The notes under the pieces: model-generated | What the model was told of the DNA's origin: nothing | Databases searched by the model: none | Seen by the model: only the letters and a program-made list of their open reading frames with translations | Assembly: GCA_028292265.1 (NCBI GenBank) | Contig: JAQGMR010000013.1 | Span: 113,480-177,479 of the forward strand | Length of the DNA stretch: 64,000 bases | Direction of reading: 5' to 3' | Origin: Herminiimonas sp. | GTDB taxonomy: Bacteria > Pseudomonadota > Gammaproteobacteria > Burkholderiales > Burkholderiaceae_D | In this document: one piece after another, positions 26,549-36,493 of the stretch | How positions within the stretch are numbered: position 1 is the stretch's first letter | Layout: every line of letters begins with the position of its first letter | Position numbers and translations under genes: made by a program

Positions 26549-26764
26549 GGTTGTCTCCTTGGGGAAAGCGGACGCCGCACTGCCAACCCGCTTATAGCGA
26601 ATGGCAGGCGCCTCCTGCACTTACGCGCGATTGCAAATCAGCCCGCTATTGATCCCGCCAAAAAACCAGTATGCACCTGCGCCATGCGCGTTATTTCGAC
26701 GCGGTCGCGAGAGAACGGCATGTAGCCGGCCTTCCTCCCGCGTCATTGCATCAACCACACTCGC

Positions 26765-28438
26765 CTAACCCGTCACAGCGCCCTTGTTTGCAGGCGTGGC
26801 CAGGGCTGCATATTTCGCCAGAACGCCACGCGTATAACGCGGCGCCGGCGCCTTCCACGCTGCGCGTCGGGAGGCGATTTCCGCTTCCGGTACATTCAAC
26901 TGAATCAATAGCTGGCGGGCGTCGATGGTGACTGAATCGCCTTCCTTGACAAGCCCAATCGTGCCGCCAACAGCGGCTTCGGGAGCGACGTGGCCCACCA
27001 CCATTCCCCAGGTACCCCCAGAGAAGCGGCCATCCGTAATTAGCCCGACCGATTCGCCGAGACCTTTGCCGATCAAGGCGGAGGTTGGTGCCAGCATTTC
27101 CGGCATGCCGGGGCCGCCCTTCGGGCCGAGGTAACGCAGCACCAGCACGTCGCCGGGCTTGATGCGGTCGGCCAGGATGGCGTCCATCGCGGAATACTCG
27201 TCTTCGAACACGCGCGCTGGTCCGGTGATGACAGGATTTTTCAAGCCCGAGATCTTCGCGACGCAGCCATCGGGCGCCAGATTGCCCTTCAGGATGGCAA
27301 GGTGACCTTCCTTGTAGAGCGCCTTGTCCAGCGTGCGGATCACGTCCTGGTCGGCACGTGGCTGATCCGGCAGGTCGGCCAGTTCCTCTGCCAGGGTGCG
27401 TCCGGTGATGGTCATGCAATCGCCATGCATCAGGCCGGCATTGAGCAACAGCTTCATGACTTGCGGAATGCCGCCAGCCCGGTGCAGGTCGGTCGCCACA
27501 TATTTCCCGGAAGGCTTCAGGTCACAGATGACTGGCACCCGGCGACGCACCCGCTCGAAGTCGTCAATCGTCCACTCGACTTCAGCCGCGTGGGCAATCG
27601 CCAGATAATGCAGGACGGCGTTAGTGGAACCACCTGTCGCCATGATCAGCGCGACGGCGTTCTCGATCGACTTGCGGTTGATGATGTCGCGCGGCTTCAA
27701 ATCTTTTTTGATTGCTTCGACCAGCACGCGTGCGGACTGCGCTGCGGAGCCGGTTTTTTCATCGTCCGGATTCGCCATGGTTGACGAGTACATGAGCGAC
27801 AGGCCGAGCGCCTCGAATGAGGATGACATCGTATTGGCCGTGTACATGCCGCCGCATGATCCGGACGAGGGGCAAGCATTGCGCTCAATGCCGTCGAAAT
27901 CCTCTTTCGACATGCGGCCCGCGGTGAACTCACCAACCGCTTCAAAGGCGGACACGATCGTCAGGTCTTTGCCCTTCCAGTTGCCCGGCTTGATGGTGCC
28001 GCCATAGACGTAAATGCTGGGAACATTGGTGCGGGCCATCGCCATCATCCCGCCAGGCATGTTCTTGTCGCAGCCGCCGATGACGAGGCAACCGTCCATC
28101 CACTGTCCATTCACCGCGGTCTCGATACAGTCCGAAATTACCTCGCGTGAGATCAGCGAATACTTCATTCCCTCTGTGCCCATCGACATGCCGTCGGAGA
28201 TCGTCGGCGTACCAAACACTTGCGGATTCGCGCCGGCTTCGCGGATCGCGGTGATCGCGATGTCGGCCAGCTTTTGTAAACCGGAATTGCAGGGCGTGAT
28301 GGTTGAGTGTCCGTTGGCAATGCCGACCATCGGCTTGTCAAAATCCGCGGTCTCGTAACCCATGGCGTAATACATGGACCGGTTCGGGCTGCGGGCAACG
28401 CCCTGCGTAATGTTTTTTGAGCGGCGATTGAAAGCCAT
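26765..28438 (-). CDS. ilvD: Dihydroxy-acid dehydratase IlvD
   Basis: IlvD dehydrates 2,3-dihydroxyisovalerate and its homologue in valine, leucine and isoleucine synthesis. The 557-residue enzyme has the Fe-S cluster Cys motifs TPCN (near 50), [10 protein letters not shown] (near 120) and [13 protein letters not shown] (near 190), and the C-terminal [13 protein letters not shown]. The length is normal. GGAGACATC precedes the ATG. A LysR gene diverges from it, an arrangement common in Burkholderiales. Confidence 0.97.
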   Translation of the reverse strand: MAFNRRSKNITQGVARSPNRSMYYAMGYETADFDKPMVGIANGHSTITPCNSGLQKLADIAITAIREAGANPQVFGTPTISDGMSMGTEGMKYSLISREVISDCIETAVNGQWMDGCLVIGGCDKNMPGGMMAMARTNVPSIYVYGGTIKPGNWKGKDLTIVSAFEAVGEFTAGRMSKEDFDGIERNACPSSGSCGGMYTANTMSSSFEALGLSLMYSSTMANPDDEKTGSAAQSARVLVEAIKKDLKPRDIINRKSIENAVALIMATGGSTNAVLHYLAIAHAAEVEWTIDDFERVRRRVPVICDLKPSGKYVATDLHRAGGIPQVMKLLLNAGLMHGDCMTITGRTLAEELADLPDQPRADQDVIRTLDKALYKEGHLAILKGNLAPDGCVAKISGLKNPVITGPARVFEDEYSAMDAILADRIKPGDVLVLRYLGPKGGPGMPEMLAPTSALIGKGLGESVGLITDGRFSGGTWGMVVGHVAPEAAVGGTIGLVKEGDSVTIDARQLLIQLNVPEAEIASRRAAWKAPAPRYTRGVLAKYAALATPANKGAVTG

Positions 28439-28631
28439 GATGTCTCCGTGGATTAAGGCGATGAAGTCGGCTGCGCGGCGCGAAGCGGTCCGTGGGTGGT
28501 CGCTCCCCAGAAAGTGCGAGCGGAATGAATGCGGGTGAAAGGCGCCAAGATGCCTTGCGCGGCGCTGCCTGTCAAATATATCATTCCCATTCTATTGATT
28601 CTTTTTGCATATCACAGGAGACGGGCATCCC

Positions 28632-29519
28632 ATGGAGTTGCGACAGCTGCGCTATTTCGTCGTGCTGGCAGAAGAACTGCACTTTGGCCGTGCCGCGGCA
28701 CGCCTGCACATGACGCAACCGCCACTGTCTCAAACCATCCAGGGGCTTGAGGCGGAACTTGGCACCCTGCTGTTCAACCGAACGCGGCGCAGTGTCGCGC
28801 TGACGCCGGCAGGCGTCGCGCTGCTGCCGCAGATCCAGCGTCTGCTTCAGTTCGCCCAGTCTTTGCCGGCCATCGCGCGTCGCGCTGCGGCTGGCGAATC
28901 GGGCAGGCTTGCGTTGTCGTTCGTCTCGACGGCGGATTACAGCGTACTGCCCACATTCCTGCGCGATTTTCGTCAACGCTATCCGCAGGTGCAGATTGAT
29001 CTGCGCGAGGCAACCAGCGACGTGCAGCTTGATGAACTCGCCGATGGACGAATCGACGTTGGCCTGCTTATTCCGCCATTGCCAGACCGGCTCAAGGCAG
29101 AGCTTTCCTATGTGCCGGTGATTGCAGAACCGTTGGTGCTCGCGGCGCCGCAGGGCTTGCTGGCGCGTGGCAAGCAGCCGGTCGCGCTGTCCACGCTGTC
29201 TGAACTTCCGCTCATTATTTTCCCGCGTCGCATTGCGCCCGCGCTGCATGATGCCATTCTGTCGTGCTTCCAGACTGCCGGGCTGACACCGCACATCGGG
29301 CAGGAGGCGATACAAATGCAAACTATCGTGGGACTGGTTTCGGCGGGCATGGGCATCGCGCTTGTGCCACAATCCGTGTCTAATTTGAAGCGGCCCGGCG
29401 TCGAGTACAGAGCCTTGTCCGACCCGACGCCGCTGGTTGAAACTGGGATAGCCTGGCGACACGACAATGCGTCCCCGGTGCTGCACGCCTTCCTCGAACT
29501 CCTGCGAAAGAAAACCTGA
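28632..29519 (+). CDS. LysR-family transcriptional regulator next to ilvD
   Basis: The 295-residue regulator has an HTH at residues 1-60 (MELRQLRYFVVLAEELHFGR, QPPLSQTIQGLE) and a LysR substrate-binding domain with TADYSVLP and GLVSAGMGIALVPQS. The HFGRAA and TQPPLSQTI pattern is that of BenM/CatM-like LysR proteins. It lies back to back with ilvD (193 bases apart), which suggests it senses a branched-chain pathway metabolite, but this is inference. CAGGAG is upstream of ATG 28632. The stop abuts the lgt start. Confidence 0.9.
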   Translation: MELRQLRYFVVLAEELHFGRAAARLHMTQPPLSQTIQGLEAELGTLLFNRTRRSVALTPAGVALLPQIQRLLQFAQSLPAIARRAAAGESGRLALSFVSTADYSVLPTFLRDFRQRYPQVQIDLREATSDVQLDELADGRIDVGLLIPPLPDRLKAELSYVPVIAEPLVLAAPQGLLARGKQPVALSTLSELPLIIFPRRIAPALHDAILSCFQTAGLTPHIGQEAIQMQTIVGLVSAGMGIALVPQSVSNLKRPGVEYRALSDPTPLVETGIAWRHDNASPVLHAFLELLRKKT

Positions 29520-30347
29520 ATGTTGATCCATCCCATGCCCAATCCGATCGCACTGTCGATCGGCCCGCTTGCGATTCGGTGGTACGGGATAATGTACGTG
29601 CTCGCGTTCGCGCAATTCATCGGACTGGGCACAATGCGACTACGCCAGCCACACATTGCAGCACAGGGCTGGAAGCGGGAAGACCTGGACGACATGCTGT
29701 TTTACGGCGTGCTTGGCGTCGTGATCGGTGGCCGACTGGGAGAGGTGCTCTTCTATCATCCGGACTACTATTTCAGCCATCCGCTTGAAATCTTCGCAGT
29801 CTGGAAAGGCGGCATGTCGTTTCACGGCGGATTCCTCGGCGTCATGCTGGCCATGGCCCTGTGGGGAAGGAAGAACGGGCGCCGCTTGATGGATGTGATG
29901 GACCTGATCGCACCAATGGTGCCGCTCGGTTATGCCGCGGGACGCATCGGCAATTTCATTAACGCCGAATTGCCGGGACGCGTCGCGGATGCCTCGCTGC
30001 CCTGGGCCATGATCTGGCCGAACGTGGACAACCTGCCGCGCCACCCATCACCGATCTACCAGGCGCTGGTTGACGGCGTCCTGCTTTTTCTGATCCTCTG
30101 GCTGTATGCACGAAAGCCTCGACCGCGCCTTGCTGTAAGCGGCGTATTCGCGCTCGGTTATGGCTGTGCCCGGTTCTTTACCGAATACTTTCGCATACCA
30201 GACTACGAAGTCAGCTTCGCCGGCATCACAATCTCGGCCGGACAGATGCTGTCGCTGCCGATGATTGTCCTTGGCATTATTCTGATTGTTGTCGCCTACC
30301 GCAACGACGGCAAGGCCAAGGCGTCGGCAAACCCGCGCCACCAATGA
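29520..30347 (+). CDS. lgt: Prolipoprotein diacylglyceryl transferase Lgt
   Basis: Lgt is the inner-membrane enzyme that moves a diacylglyceryl group from phosphatidylglycerol to the lipobox Cys of prolipoproteins. The 275-residue protein has about seven membrane segments, the MSFHGGFLG motif with the essential His near residue 103, and the Lgt signature [14 protein letters not shown] near 140. It starts directly after the LysR stop and is followed by matB ten bases later, so the three may be co-transcribed. Confidence 0.96.
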   Translation: MLIHPMPNPIALSIGPLAIRWYGIMYVLAFAQFIGLGTMRLRQPHIAAQGWKREDLDDMLFYGVLGVVIGGRLGEVLFYHPDYYFSHPLEIFAVWKGGMSFHGGFLGVMLAMALWGRKNGRRLMDVMDLIAPMVPLGYAAGRIGNFINAELPGRVADASLPWAMIWPNVDNLPRHPSPIYQALVDGVLLFLILWLYARKPRPRLAVSGVFALGYGCARFFTEYFRIPDYEVSFAGITISAGQMLSLPMIVLGIILIVVAYRNDGKAKASANPRHQ

Positions 30348-30357
30348 CACACATTAC

Positions 30358-31995
30358 ATGACCGACATGCATTCTCTGCCCGCCCTTACAGACCGCGACG
30401 CCAATCCTGACCGCGATGCGAAGGCCGATCGCAATACTGGCAATACTGGCAACGCTCCCAACCCTCGCAACGCTGGCAACGCGAATCTTTATGCGCTGTT
30501 TGAATCGCGGTTCCCCGAAGATCGAAGTGCCTGCTGTATCGAGACGCAGGAAGGCCTCTACTACAGCTGGGACGATCTCGATCGCGCGACAGCGAAGATT
30601 GCCAACCTGCTGAAGAGTCTTGGCTTGCCCGATGATTCCCGCATCGCGGTGCAAGTGGAAAAGTCGCCGGAAGCGCTGATGCTTTATCTGGCCACGATTC
30701 GAGCGGGGTATATCTTTTTGCCGCTGAACACCGGCTATCGGGCCGCCGAAATTGAGTACTTCGTGGGCAATGCAGAGCCCGCGGTGGTGGTCTGTTCCCC
30801 GTCCAACTTTGGGTGGGTTTCACAGATCGCCTTCAAGGCGGGAACGCGGCATGTTTTCACGCTGCACGAGATCCGTAATGGACGCAATGCCGGCTCGCTG
30901 CTGGAACGCGCGGCCCATCAGTCCGACCAATTTTCCACGGTGAAGAAAACGGCAGACGAACTGGCGGCAATTCTTTACACGTCCGGCACAACCGGACGCA
31001 GCAAAGGCGCCATGCTAAGCCACGGCAATCTTGCTTCCAACGCCATCGTGCTGCAGGATTATTGGCAGTGGCAGCCAGGCGATGTCCTGCTGCATGCGCT
31101 TCCAATCTTCCATGTGCACGGCCTTTTCGTGGCCTCGCATGGCGCGCTGTTAAATGGCAGCAAGATGATTTTCCTGTCGAAGTTCGACAACCCCGAAGTC
31201 ATCCGGCAGCTGCCAAGATCGACCGTTTTCATGGGCGTGCCGACATACTACGTGCGCCTGCTGTCGGACCCAGGCCTGGACGCCACATTGTGCAGCGCCA
31301 TGCGGCTGTTCATTTCCGGATCGGCGCCCATGCTGACAGAAACCTTCCGCGATTTCCAGACGCGAACCGGCCACACGATTCTCGAGCGTTATGGCATGAG
31401 CGAAACCATCATGCTCACGTCGAATCCGTACGATGGAGAACGAATTGGGGGGACGGTCGGCTTTCCGCTACCTGGTGTGTCGGTACGCATCGTCAACGCT
31501 GATGGTCACCCCTGTGCTACAGGCGAAGTCGGCGACATCCAGGTCAAAGGGCCGAACGTGTTCCAGGGATACTGGCGCATGGCGGAAAAGACGGCGGAAG
31601 AGTTCACGTCGGATCACTATTTCAAGACCGGAGACCTGGGGCGCATTGACGAGCGAGGCTATATTTCTATCGTTGGACGCAGCAAGGACCTGATCATTAC
31701 CGGCGGCTATAACGTGTATCCCAAGGAGATCGAGACCTTGCTGGATGAAATAGACGGCGTGGCGGAATCCGCGGTGATCGGCGTGCCGCATGCCGACTTT
31801 GGCGAAGCGGTTACTGCGGTGATCGTGCCCAAGCCAGGGGCGAACTTGACGGAGTCCGGCATCATCGCCCAGCTCAAATTGAGCATTGCGAATTTCAAGA
31901 TTCCGAAGCGCGTGCATTTCGTGGAAGACCTGCCACGCAATACGATGGGCAAGGTGCAAAAAAACTTGCTGCGCCAGGACTTCAAGCCGACGTAA
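30358..31995 (+). CDS. matB: Malonyl-CoA synthetase-type acyl-CoA ligase
   Basis: This is an ATP-dependent acyl-CoA ligase of about 545 residues, most like MatB, which activates malonate to malonyl-CoA. The P-loop is LYTSGTTGRSKGAMLSH (near residue 205). A4/A5 motifs are HVHGLFVASHGALLNG and ERYGMSET. Later motifs are TGDLGRIDERGYISI and RNTMGKVQKN with the catalytic Lys near the C-terminus. The first 40 residues are an unusual Asp/Asn/Gly-rich run with short repeats (DRDANPDRDAKADRN, then NTGNTGNAPNPRN) that is not part of the enzyme. ATG 30358 (or 30367) is used. Confidence 0.85.
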   Translation: MTDMHSLPALTDRDANPDRDAKADRNTGNTGNAPNPRNAGNANLYALFESRFPEDRSACCIETQEGLYYSWDDLDRATAKIANLLKSLGLPDDSRIAVQVEKSPEALMLYLATIRAGYIFLPLNTGYRAAEIEYFVGNAEPAVVVCSPSNFGWVSQIAFKAGTRHVFTLHEIRNGRNAGSLLERAAHQSDQFSTVKKTADELAAILYTSGTTGRSKGAMLSHGNLASNAIVLQDYWQWQPGDVLLHALPIFHVHGLFVASHGALLNGSKMIFLSKFDNPEVIRQLPRSTVFMGVPTYYVRLLSDPGLDATLCSAMRLFISGSAPMLTETFRDFQTRTGHTILERYGMSETIMLTSNPYDGERIGGTVGFPLPGVSVRIVNADGHPCATGEVGDIQVKGPNVFQGYWRMAEKTAEEFTSDHYFKTGDLGRIDERGYISIVGRSKDLIITGGYNVYPKEIETLLDEIDGVAESAVIGVPHADFGEAVTAVIVPKPGANLTESGIIAQLKLSIANFKIPKRVHFVEDLPRNTMGKVQKNLLRQDFKPT

Positions 31996-32029
31996 ACGGT
32001 CGACCGTTGCAGTGCAACGGGCTTACAAG

Positions 32030-32491
32030 TCAGCTCGCCGCGAGCTTGCAGAGTATCCGCCAATGCGCGCTAGTCACCGGAGTAATCGAGAGCCGGTTGC
32101 CGCGCTTCAGCAAAAGCATGTCGGCCAAGTCGGGATGGTCACGCAACTCACCGAGGCTGAGGTAACGCGTCCGCCGCAACGCCTTCACATCGACCAGCAT
32201 CCAGCGCGGTTCTTCCGGACGTGATTTGGGATCGTAATATTTGCTGGAGGGGTCGAACTGGGTCGGGTCCGGATATGCGGTACTCGCGACCTCGGCAACG
32301 CCTGCAATCCCCGGGTTGGAGCCACCGGAGTGGTAGAACAGGACACCGTCGCCGACCTGCATTGCGTCACGCATGAAGTTGCGCGCCTGATAGTTGCGTA
32401 CGCCGGTCCACGCTACCGTGTGATTTGGCGCGGCGAGAGCGTCGTCAATGCTGACGTCCTCGGGTTCGGATTTCATTAGCCAGTAGTGCAT
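32030..32491 (-). CDS. EVE domain protein
   Basis: The 153-residue protein is a single EVE (PUA-like) domain of the kind that binds modified bases. It shows the family pattern MHYWLMKSEPE at the start, WTGVRNYQARNFMRD, FYHSGG, and PRWMLVDVKALR. Members of this housekeeping branch lie near zapA and 6S RNA in many proteobacteria. The reader-domain role is known only for the fold; the ligand here is unknown. It is convergent with matB. Confidence 0.92.
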   Translation of the reverse strand: MHYWLMKSEPEDVSIDDALAAPNHTVAWTGVRNYQARNFMRDAMQVGDGVLFYHSGGSNPGIAGVAEVASTAYPDPTQFDPSSKYYDPKSRPEEPRWMLVDVKALRRTRYLSLGELRDHPDLADMLLLKRGNRLSITPVTSAHWRILCKLAAS

Positions 32492-32716
32492 GCTTCGTTG
32501 TTGTCCTCACCCGGCAATGTGAAGCGCTGCCCCTTTTTTCGGGACGCAAGCAGGCGAACAGACCGGAGCCCTGCACCCTTCCAACTCCGATTTCGGTTTC
32601 GGGCCCAAGTCGGGCTCGTATTCCGGGTTGCAGATCAGGAGTTAAACAGTTCGAACCAGCGTTGCGGTCCGGGTCCGACAGACGTATTGGAAACCCGTGC
32701 TGGCACGCTTCGCAAC

Positions 32717-32879
32717 AAAAAAAAGCGGCCGCATTTTCATGCAGCCGCCACAGTATCAAGTCCCGCCAATGCCGCTTTGCCGGCATCCCGAACCACGAGG
32801 TTCAAGGCGGCCACAGTTAGTTCAATTTCGGGTTCGTCGGACTAGCGACGCGCACTCCCATCAAACAAAATTCCGCAGC
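32717..32879 (-). ncRNA. ssrS: 6S RNA (probable)
   Basis: This is a structured segment of about 160 bases directly downstream of zapA on the same strand, the usual place of ssrS. It has a sigma-70 promoter upstream with ideal spacing. It contains CCTTGAACC with a pairing GGTTCGGG hairpin, like the 3' arm of 6S RNAs. It ends in a strong terminator (GCGGCTGCAT/ATGCGGCCGC plus eight T). 6S RNA binds and holds sigma-70 RNA polymerase in stationary phase. I could not draw the full 6S closing stem with confidence, so position and ends are the main evidence. Confidence 0.6.
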
Positions 32880-32885
32880 CTATGC

Positions 32886-32914
32886 ACATAAATGGTTCAA
32901 GGAATATATGACAA
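32886..32914 (-). promoter_or_regulatory. sigma-70 promoter of the probable 6S RNA
   Basis: On the minus strand TTGTCA (32914-32909) and TTATGT (32891-32886) are 17 bases apart. The expected start is near 32879. Confidence 0.6.
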
Positions 32915-32981
32915 TAGCGAACACGGCAGGAGAAGTTAGTCTACCCCAAACGAATCTCATGTCAAACAGTTTTAAGCACTT

Positions 32982-33293
32982 TCAGAACAGGTTTTCTTGA
33001 GGGGCAAGCGCCTCATCCAGCGCGGCGTGCATGCAGGTAATTTTATGCTTCACTTCCGACATCGTCATGCCAGACAACGGGCCTTCCGGTGACTTGGTGG
33101 CAAGCAGTTCCGCGGCAACGCTGAGCGCCGCCATGACTGCAATCCGATCGTTTCCCTTCACGCGGCCCGCATCCCGAATTGCCCGCATGTGCCCGTCGAC
33201 GTAGCTCACTGCTTCCTGCAGCGCCTGCTCCTCGCCTTCCTTGCAAGCCAGCTTGTAGGCCTGACCCATGATGGTGACATCAAGCTGGCTCAT
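32982..33293 (-). CDS. zapA: Cell division protein ZapA
   Basis: ZapA is a cytoplasmic tetramer that cross-links FtsZ filaments in the Z-ring. The 103-residue protein has the family opening SQLDVTIMGQAYKLAC and the VSYVDGHMRAIRD helix, followed by a coiled-coil-like C-terminal half. It overlaps the preceding small coiled-coil gene by four bases, so the two are one operon, with the probable 6S RNA next. Confidence 0.93.
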   Translation of the reverse strand: MSQLDVTIMGQAYKLACKEGEEQALQEAVSYVDGHMRAIRDAGRVKGNDRIAVMAALSVAAELLATKSPEGPLSGMTMSEVKHKITCMHAALDEALAPQENLF

Positions 33294-33517
33294 GCGGTTT
33301 CCTCATCTGGCTGCGTAGCTGGCGCTGGCGCCGGCAGTTTTTCCAGCAATGCGGCAATCCGCCTCTGCGCTTCCGCCATACGCCTTGACAGCTCGCTGCC
33401 TTCCGCCTCAAGCGTTGTTACATGCATGCGGAGTGCGGCATTTTCACGGCGCAACGCGCTCGCCATTTCGGCGAGGCGATCGATCTTTTCGGTGAGTTCG
33501 TGGAATTCGGAAATCAT
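33290..33517 (-). CDS. Small coiled-coil protein upstream of zapA (TIGR02449/ZapB-like)
   Basis: The 75-residue protein is almost entirely coiled coil (ISEFHELTEKIDRLAEM through SELSRRMAEAQRRIAALLEK), then a short Pro-rich tail. Such proteins regularly precede zapA in beta- and gammaproteobacteria and are described as ZapB-like. The stop overlaps the zapA start (four bases). The start at 33517 gives the whole heptad pattern; the open frame extends further upstream without coding character. Confidence 0.82.
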   Translation of the reverse strand: MISEFHELTEKIDRLAEMASALRRENAALRMHVTTLEAEGSELSRRMAEAQRRIAALLEKLPAPAPATQPDEETA

Positions 33518-33629
33518 GTTGCCACTATAGTTGGGCAACCGTTTTGTCGTCAACCGTAACCACGGTTTGCAGAGCAGACTTGACCCGCTTGTGCCATGCA
33601 GCCACACCTCCGGTGGCTTGAGGCCGACG

Positions 33630-34481
33630 TCACGGTGTGCTGATTGCGACGCCCTCCAGGGCGCTCTCCCGATCACGGTCCGGTACACCGCACCAGTTAC
33701 GCGCGAAGTCGGCCTTGGTACGCGCGCGGCGCGTCGACAACAGGTTCGCAAGCAGCCGCTGCATGTGGCGTATCGTTTCTGGATGACGCACGTCGGCCGG
33801 GTGCAAACCGAGCCGGATCAGGGGGGCGCCATGCATTGCGTGCGCCGATACGGTATTGCCGGCGCGGGACAGCGCACTGCCCCAGCCGCTGCGGGCGCTA
33901 TACACCAGGCTCGGCGAAAACAGCGAGCGCTGCTGCGGCAAAAAATAGAAGCGGCTGATGGTAGTCGTATAGTCAAATGACGACTCCCGCAACGCCTGCC
34001 ATGAGCCTTCGCAAAGTAGCCATGCTGGCGCAACGAATCCCTGTACCGGCCAGCCACGTTCGGCGAACCACTCCAGTCCCCAACGAAGCCGCTGTTTCGC
34101 TTCGGTGCAGTCCAAGGCAGAAAATTCACCTTCGCACTGCGTGTAGATGCGGCGCGCATACCAGTCACGCCAGCGAGTCGGCGCGATGGCTTCATCGAGG
34201 TGGGTGTAGCCATGAAGCGCCAGCTCGTCGCCCGCCTGCAGCCGGTTTTGCAGCATGCGTTCGTAGTCGGTGCTGTCGCCTGCGGCTAGGTGATGGTAGG
34301 CGGGCACGACCAGGAGCGTGACCGGTATGTCGGCGACTTCCCTTATCGCCTTGAGAAGGGTCTCGCACTGCGGCCATGTGGTGGGCGATACGTCGTGGAT
34401 CGACACGCAAAGATCGCGGACCCGCGTCTTGTCGGCTACGTGGCTTCGGCCGACCTCCGTCCCTGTTGCCTGCCTAGTCAA
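33630..34481 (-). CDS. Polysaccharide deacetylase (DUF2334-type)
   Basis: This is a protein of about 283 residues with the NodB-like barrel. Metal-site motifs are CVSIHDVSP (Asp near residue 25), ALHGYTHLD (His pair near 85), and a later HAMHGAPLIRLGLHPAD. It removes acyl groups from a polysaccharide, presumably the product of the glycosyltransferase encoded just before it. A TTG at 34481 is taken as start: it overlaps the glycosyltransferase stop by eight bases and has GGAAGGGA 8 bases upstream. TTG 34529 is the alternative. Confidence 0.85.
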   Translation of the reverse strand: MTRQATGTEVGRSHVADKTRVRDLCVSIHDVSPTTWPQCETLLKAIREVADIPVTLLVVPAYHHLAAGDSTDYERMLQNRLQAGDELALHGYTHLDEAIAPTRWRDWYARRIYTQCEGEFSALDCTEAKQRLRWGLEWFAERGWPVQGFVAPAWLLCEGSWQALRESSFDYTTTISRFYFLPQQRSLFSPSLVYSARSGWGSALSRAGNTVSAHAMHGAPLIRLGLHPADVRHPETIRHMQRLLANLLSTRRARTKADFARNWCGVPDRDRESALEGVAISTP

Positions 34482-35610
34482 TCGCGTAGTCCCTTCCAGG
34501 GTCAAGTTCGGCGCGCTGGCCGGCTGCAAACAGATTGCCGTATTGGGCGATCAATTGCGGAATGACGATGTTCCAGTCGTAATGCTGCATGACTTTGCGG
34601 CGCGCATTGGCGCCCAGCACACTGAGGTCTGTCTGATACAAGGCTTCAATGCCTTCTGCGAGCGCGCCGGCGCTGTCCGGCTTGACCAGCATGCCGGTGT
34701 CCTTGTTCACCAGTTCGGCGACACCGCCTGCTTGCACCCCAAGCACGGGCACGCCGCAGGACATGGCCTCCAGCACCACCAGTCCGAAGGTTTCCTGGCC
34801 GCCGGGATGAACCAGGATGTCGCACCCGGATATCAACGTCGACAGCGCCCTGGTGTCGCGCTGGAACGGGATGCAGGTGATGTGGCGAGAACCTGTGATG
34901 GCCTCGCCGCTGCCCACCAGCAGAAGGTGGTAGGGATCGCCGAGGCGCTCGACTGCCTCGACCAGGTTTGGCAAATTCTTTTCGCGGGTAAAGCGGCCGG
35001 CGTAAATCAGCAGCCTGGTCGCCTCCGGCAGGCCGAGACGCGCACGCAGTCGATTATCGCGGCCAGCCGGCGAAAACACCTCCGTATCGACCCCAAGCGG
35101 CTGGCGTCGCACATGATTGATGCCGAGCTCGTCGAGCCGTTCGACCACCACCTGGCTCGGCGCCAGCACGAGGTCAAACCGGCGATAAAGGTTTGATACA
35201 TAGTGAGCAGCGACCTTCCTGGCCGCGCGACCAAAGCGCTGGCCCACTACCAGCGGCAAATCCGAGTGGTAAAAGCCAACGACCGGCACGCTCAGCTGGC
35301 GCTGCGCGCGAAGGGCGGCCCATGCGAGATGATAAGGATCGCCGACCTCGATCAAATCAGGTTGTAGACGTCGCAAGGCACGTGCCCCGGCTTCGACCGA
35401 TAACGGCAGACGATATCCCTTGCTATACGGGATAGCCACGCTGCGCAAGCCTATGAACGAGGACTCGCTGCTGTCTTTTCCGGCGACTGGCGATACAACG
35501 GAATGGTCAATGCGCGTATGACGCGAAAGCCAGCGCGCCTTCGCCGCGATATAGGTCGCCACCCCGCCTGTTTCAGCGGGATAGAACATCGTGATATCGA
35601 CGAGGTGCAC
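34474..35610 (-). CDS. Family 4 glycosyltransferase
   Basis: This is a GT-B fold enzyme of about 378 residues. The N-terminal acceptor domain opens with HLVDITMFYPAETGGVATY. The C-terminal donor domain has YAGRFTREKNLPNLVEA (near residue 215) and HPGGQETFGLVVLEAMSCG with the E-x7-E motif (near 290). It resembles mannosyltransferases of the PimB/MgtA type. GTG 35610 is preferred because the family begins there; no good ribosome site is seen. The downstream deacetylase overlaps it, which suggests that the pair builds one cell-surface glycan or glycolipid. Confidence 0.85.
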   Translation of the reverse strand: MHLVDITMFYPAETGGVATYIAAKARWLSRHTRIDHSVVSPVAGKDSSESSFIGLRSVAIPYSKGYRLPLSVEAGARALRRLQPDLIEVGDPYHLAWAALRAQRQLSVPVVGFYHSDLPLVVGQRFGRAARKVAAHYVSNLYRRFDLVLAPSQVVVERLDELGINHVRRQPLGVDTEVFSPAGRDNRLRARLGLPEATRLLIYAGRFTREKNLPNLVEAVERLGDPYHLLLVGSGEAITGSRHITCIPFQRDTRALSTLISGCDILVHPGGQETFGLVVLEAMSCGVPVLGVQAGGVAELVNKDTGMLVKPDSAGALAEGIEALYQTDLSVLGANARRKVMQHYDWNIVIPQLIAQYGNLFAAGQRAELDPGRDYAID

Positions 35611-36051
35611 TTTGGGTTGACCGGTTCCTGTAGTCCAGATGACAACACTAAAGGATCGAAGTCGCGTTACCTTGAGCACCGTCAATGCCGTCTGCCTTCC
35701 CGAACTTGTCCTACGCTGCTTGTAGTCCCGCCTGCCGCCCGGCGCTATAGGGTCGTGCCGCTGCCGGTGCAGCTTCTCCTGCTGGATAGAACCCGGCTTT
35801 GTATCCGGGCCGCTGCAATCCGTTTTTAAATCCCGCACATAAGCGTCTTGCAGGTAACCCTGTATTTAAAAATCGGTTATGATTTGGTCCATTCCCGCCG
35901 CAGACCCTCTTGCCTGACCGTTCCAGAACTTGAATTGGGCGACTTTGGTCCTCATCTCCAGGTTCTCTTCTGAACGCGGCTGCGCGGTCCGGCAACGAAG
36001 CGAATCCCGCACCGGCGCCAGATCCTTCCTACTCCCTCAAATGAGTAAACC

Positions 36052-36378
36052 ATGAGCGAAAACATTAAACACATTACCGATTCCTCGTTTGACTCCGACG
36101 TGCTTAAATCGGACAAGCCGGTTCTGGTCGATTTTTGGGCAGAGTGGTGCGGCCCCTGCAAAATGATTGCCCCAATCCTGGAAGAAGTCGCGAAGGAATA
36201 TGACGGCAAGATCCAGATCGCAAAGATGGACGTTGACGCCAACCAGGCGGTGCCGGCGAAGTTTGGCATCCGCGGGATACCGACACTTATCCTGTTCAAG
36301 AACGGTGTCGTCGCAGCGCAGAAAGTAGGCGCGCTGGGCAAAGGCCAATTGACCTCCTTCATCGATAGCAACATATAA
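36052..36378 (+). CDS. trxA: Thioredoxin 1
   Basis: Cytoplasmic thiol-disulfide reductant of 108 residues, with the active site WCGPCK at 32-37, the cis-Pro in GIRGIPTL, and [13 protein letters not shown]. The length and sequence are canonical. It is followed by rho 115 bases later, a long-known pairing. A TATGAT at 35878 may be a -10 box, but no -35 at good spacing is visible. Confidence 0.96.
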   Translation: MSENIKHITDSSFDSDVLKSDKPVLVDFWAEWCGPCKMIAPILEEVAKEYDGKIQIAKMDVDANQAVPAKFGIRGIPTLILFKNGVVAAQKVGALGKGQLTSFIDSNI

Positions 36379-36493
36379 AAACCAGGCCGGCGATGCTCCC
36401 GCATTGCCGCGTGCCTGTCGCTCTCACTGAACAACGCCCCACCTCCGCAGTTCCCTCCCCCACCAATTCAATCCCGTCCCGGGACTCAAGCTT

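Noticed and set aside
32445..32786. 113-codon minus-strand frame upstream of the EVE gene
   Set aside because: It overlaps the probable 6S RNA and its terminator and the start of the EVE gene, and has no protein features.
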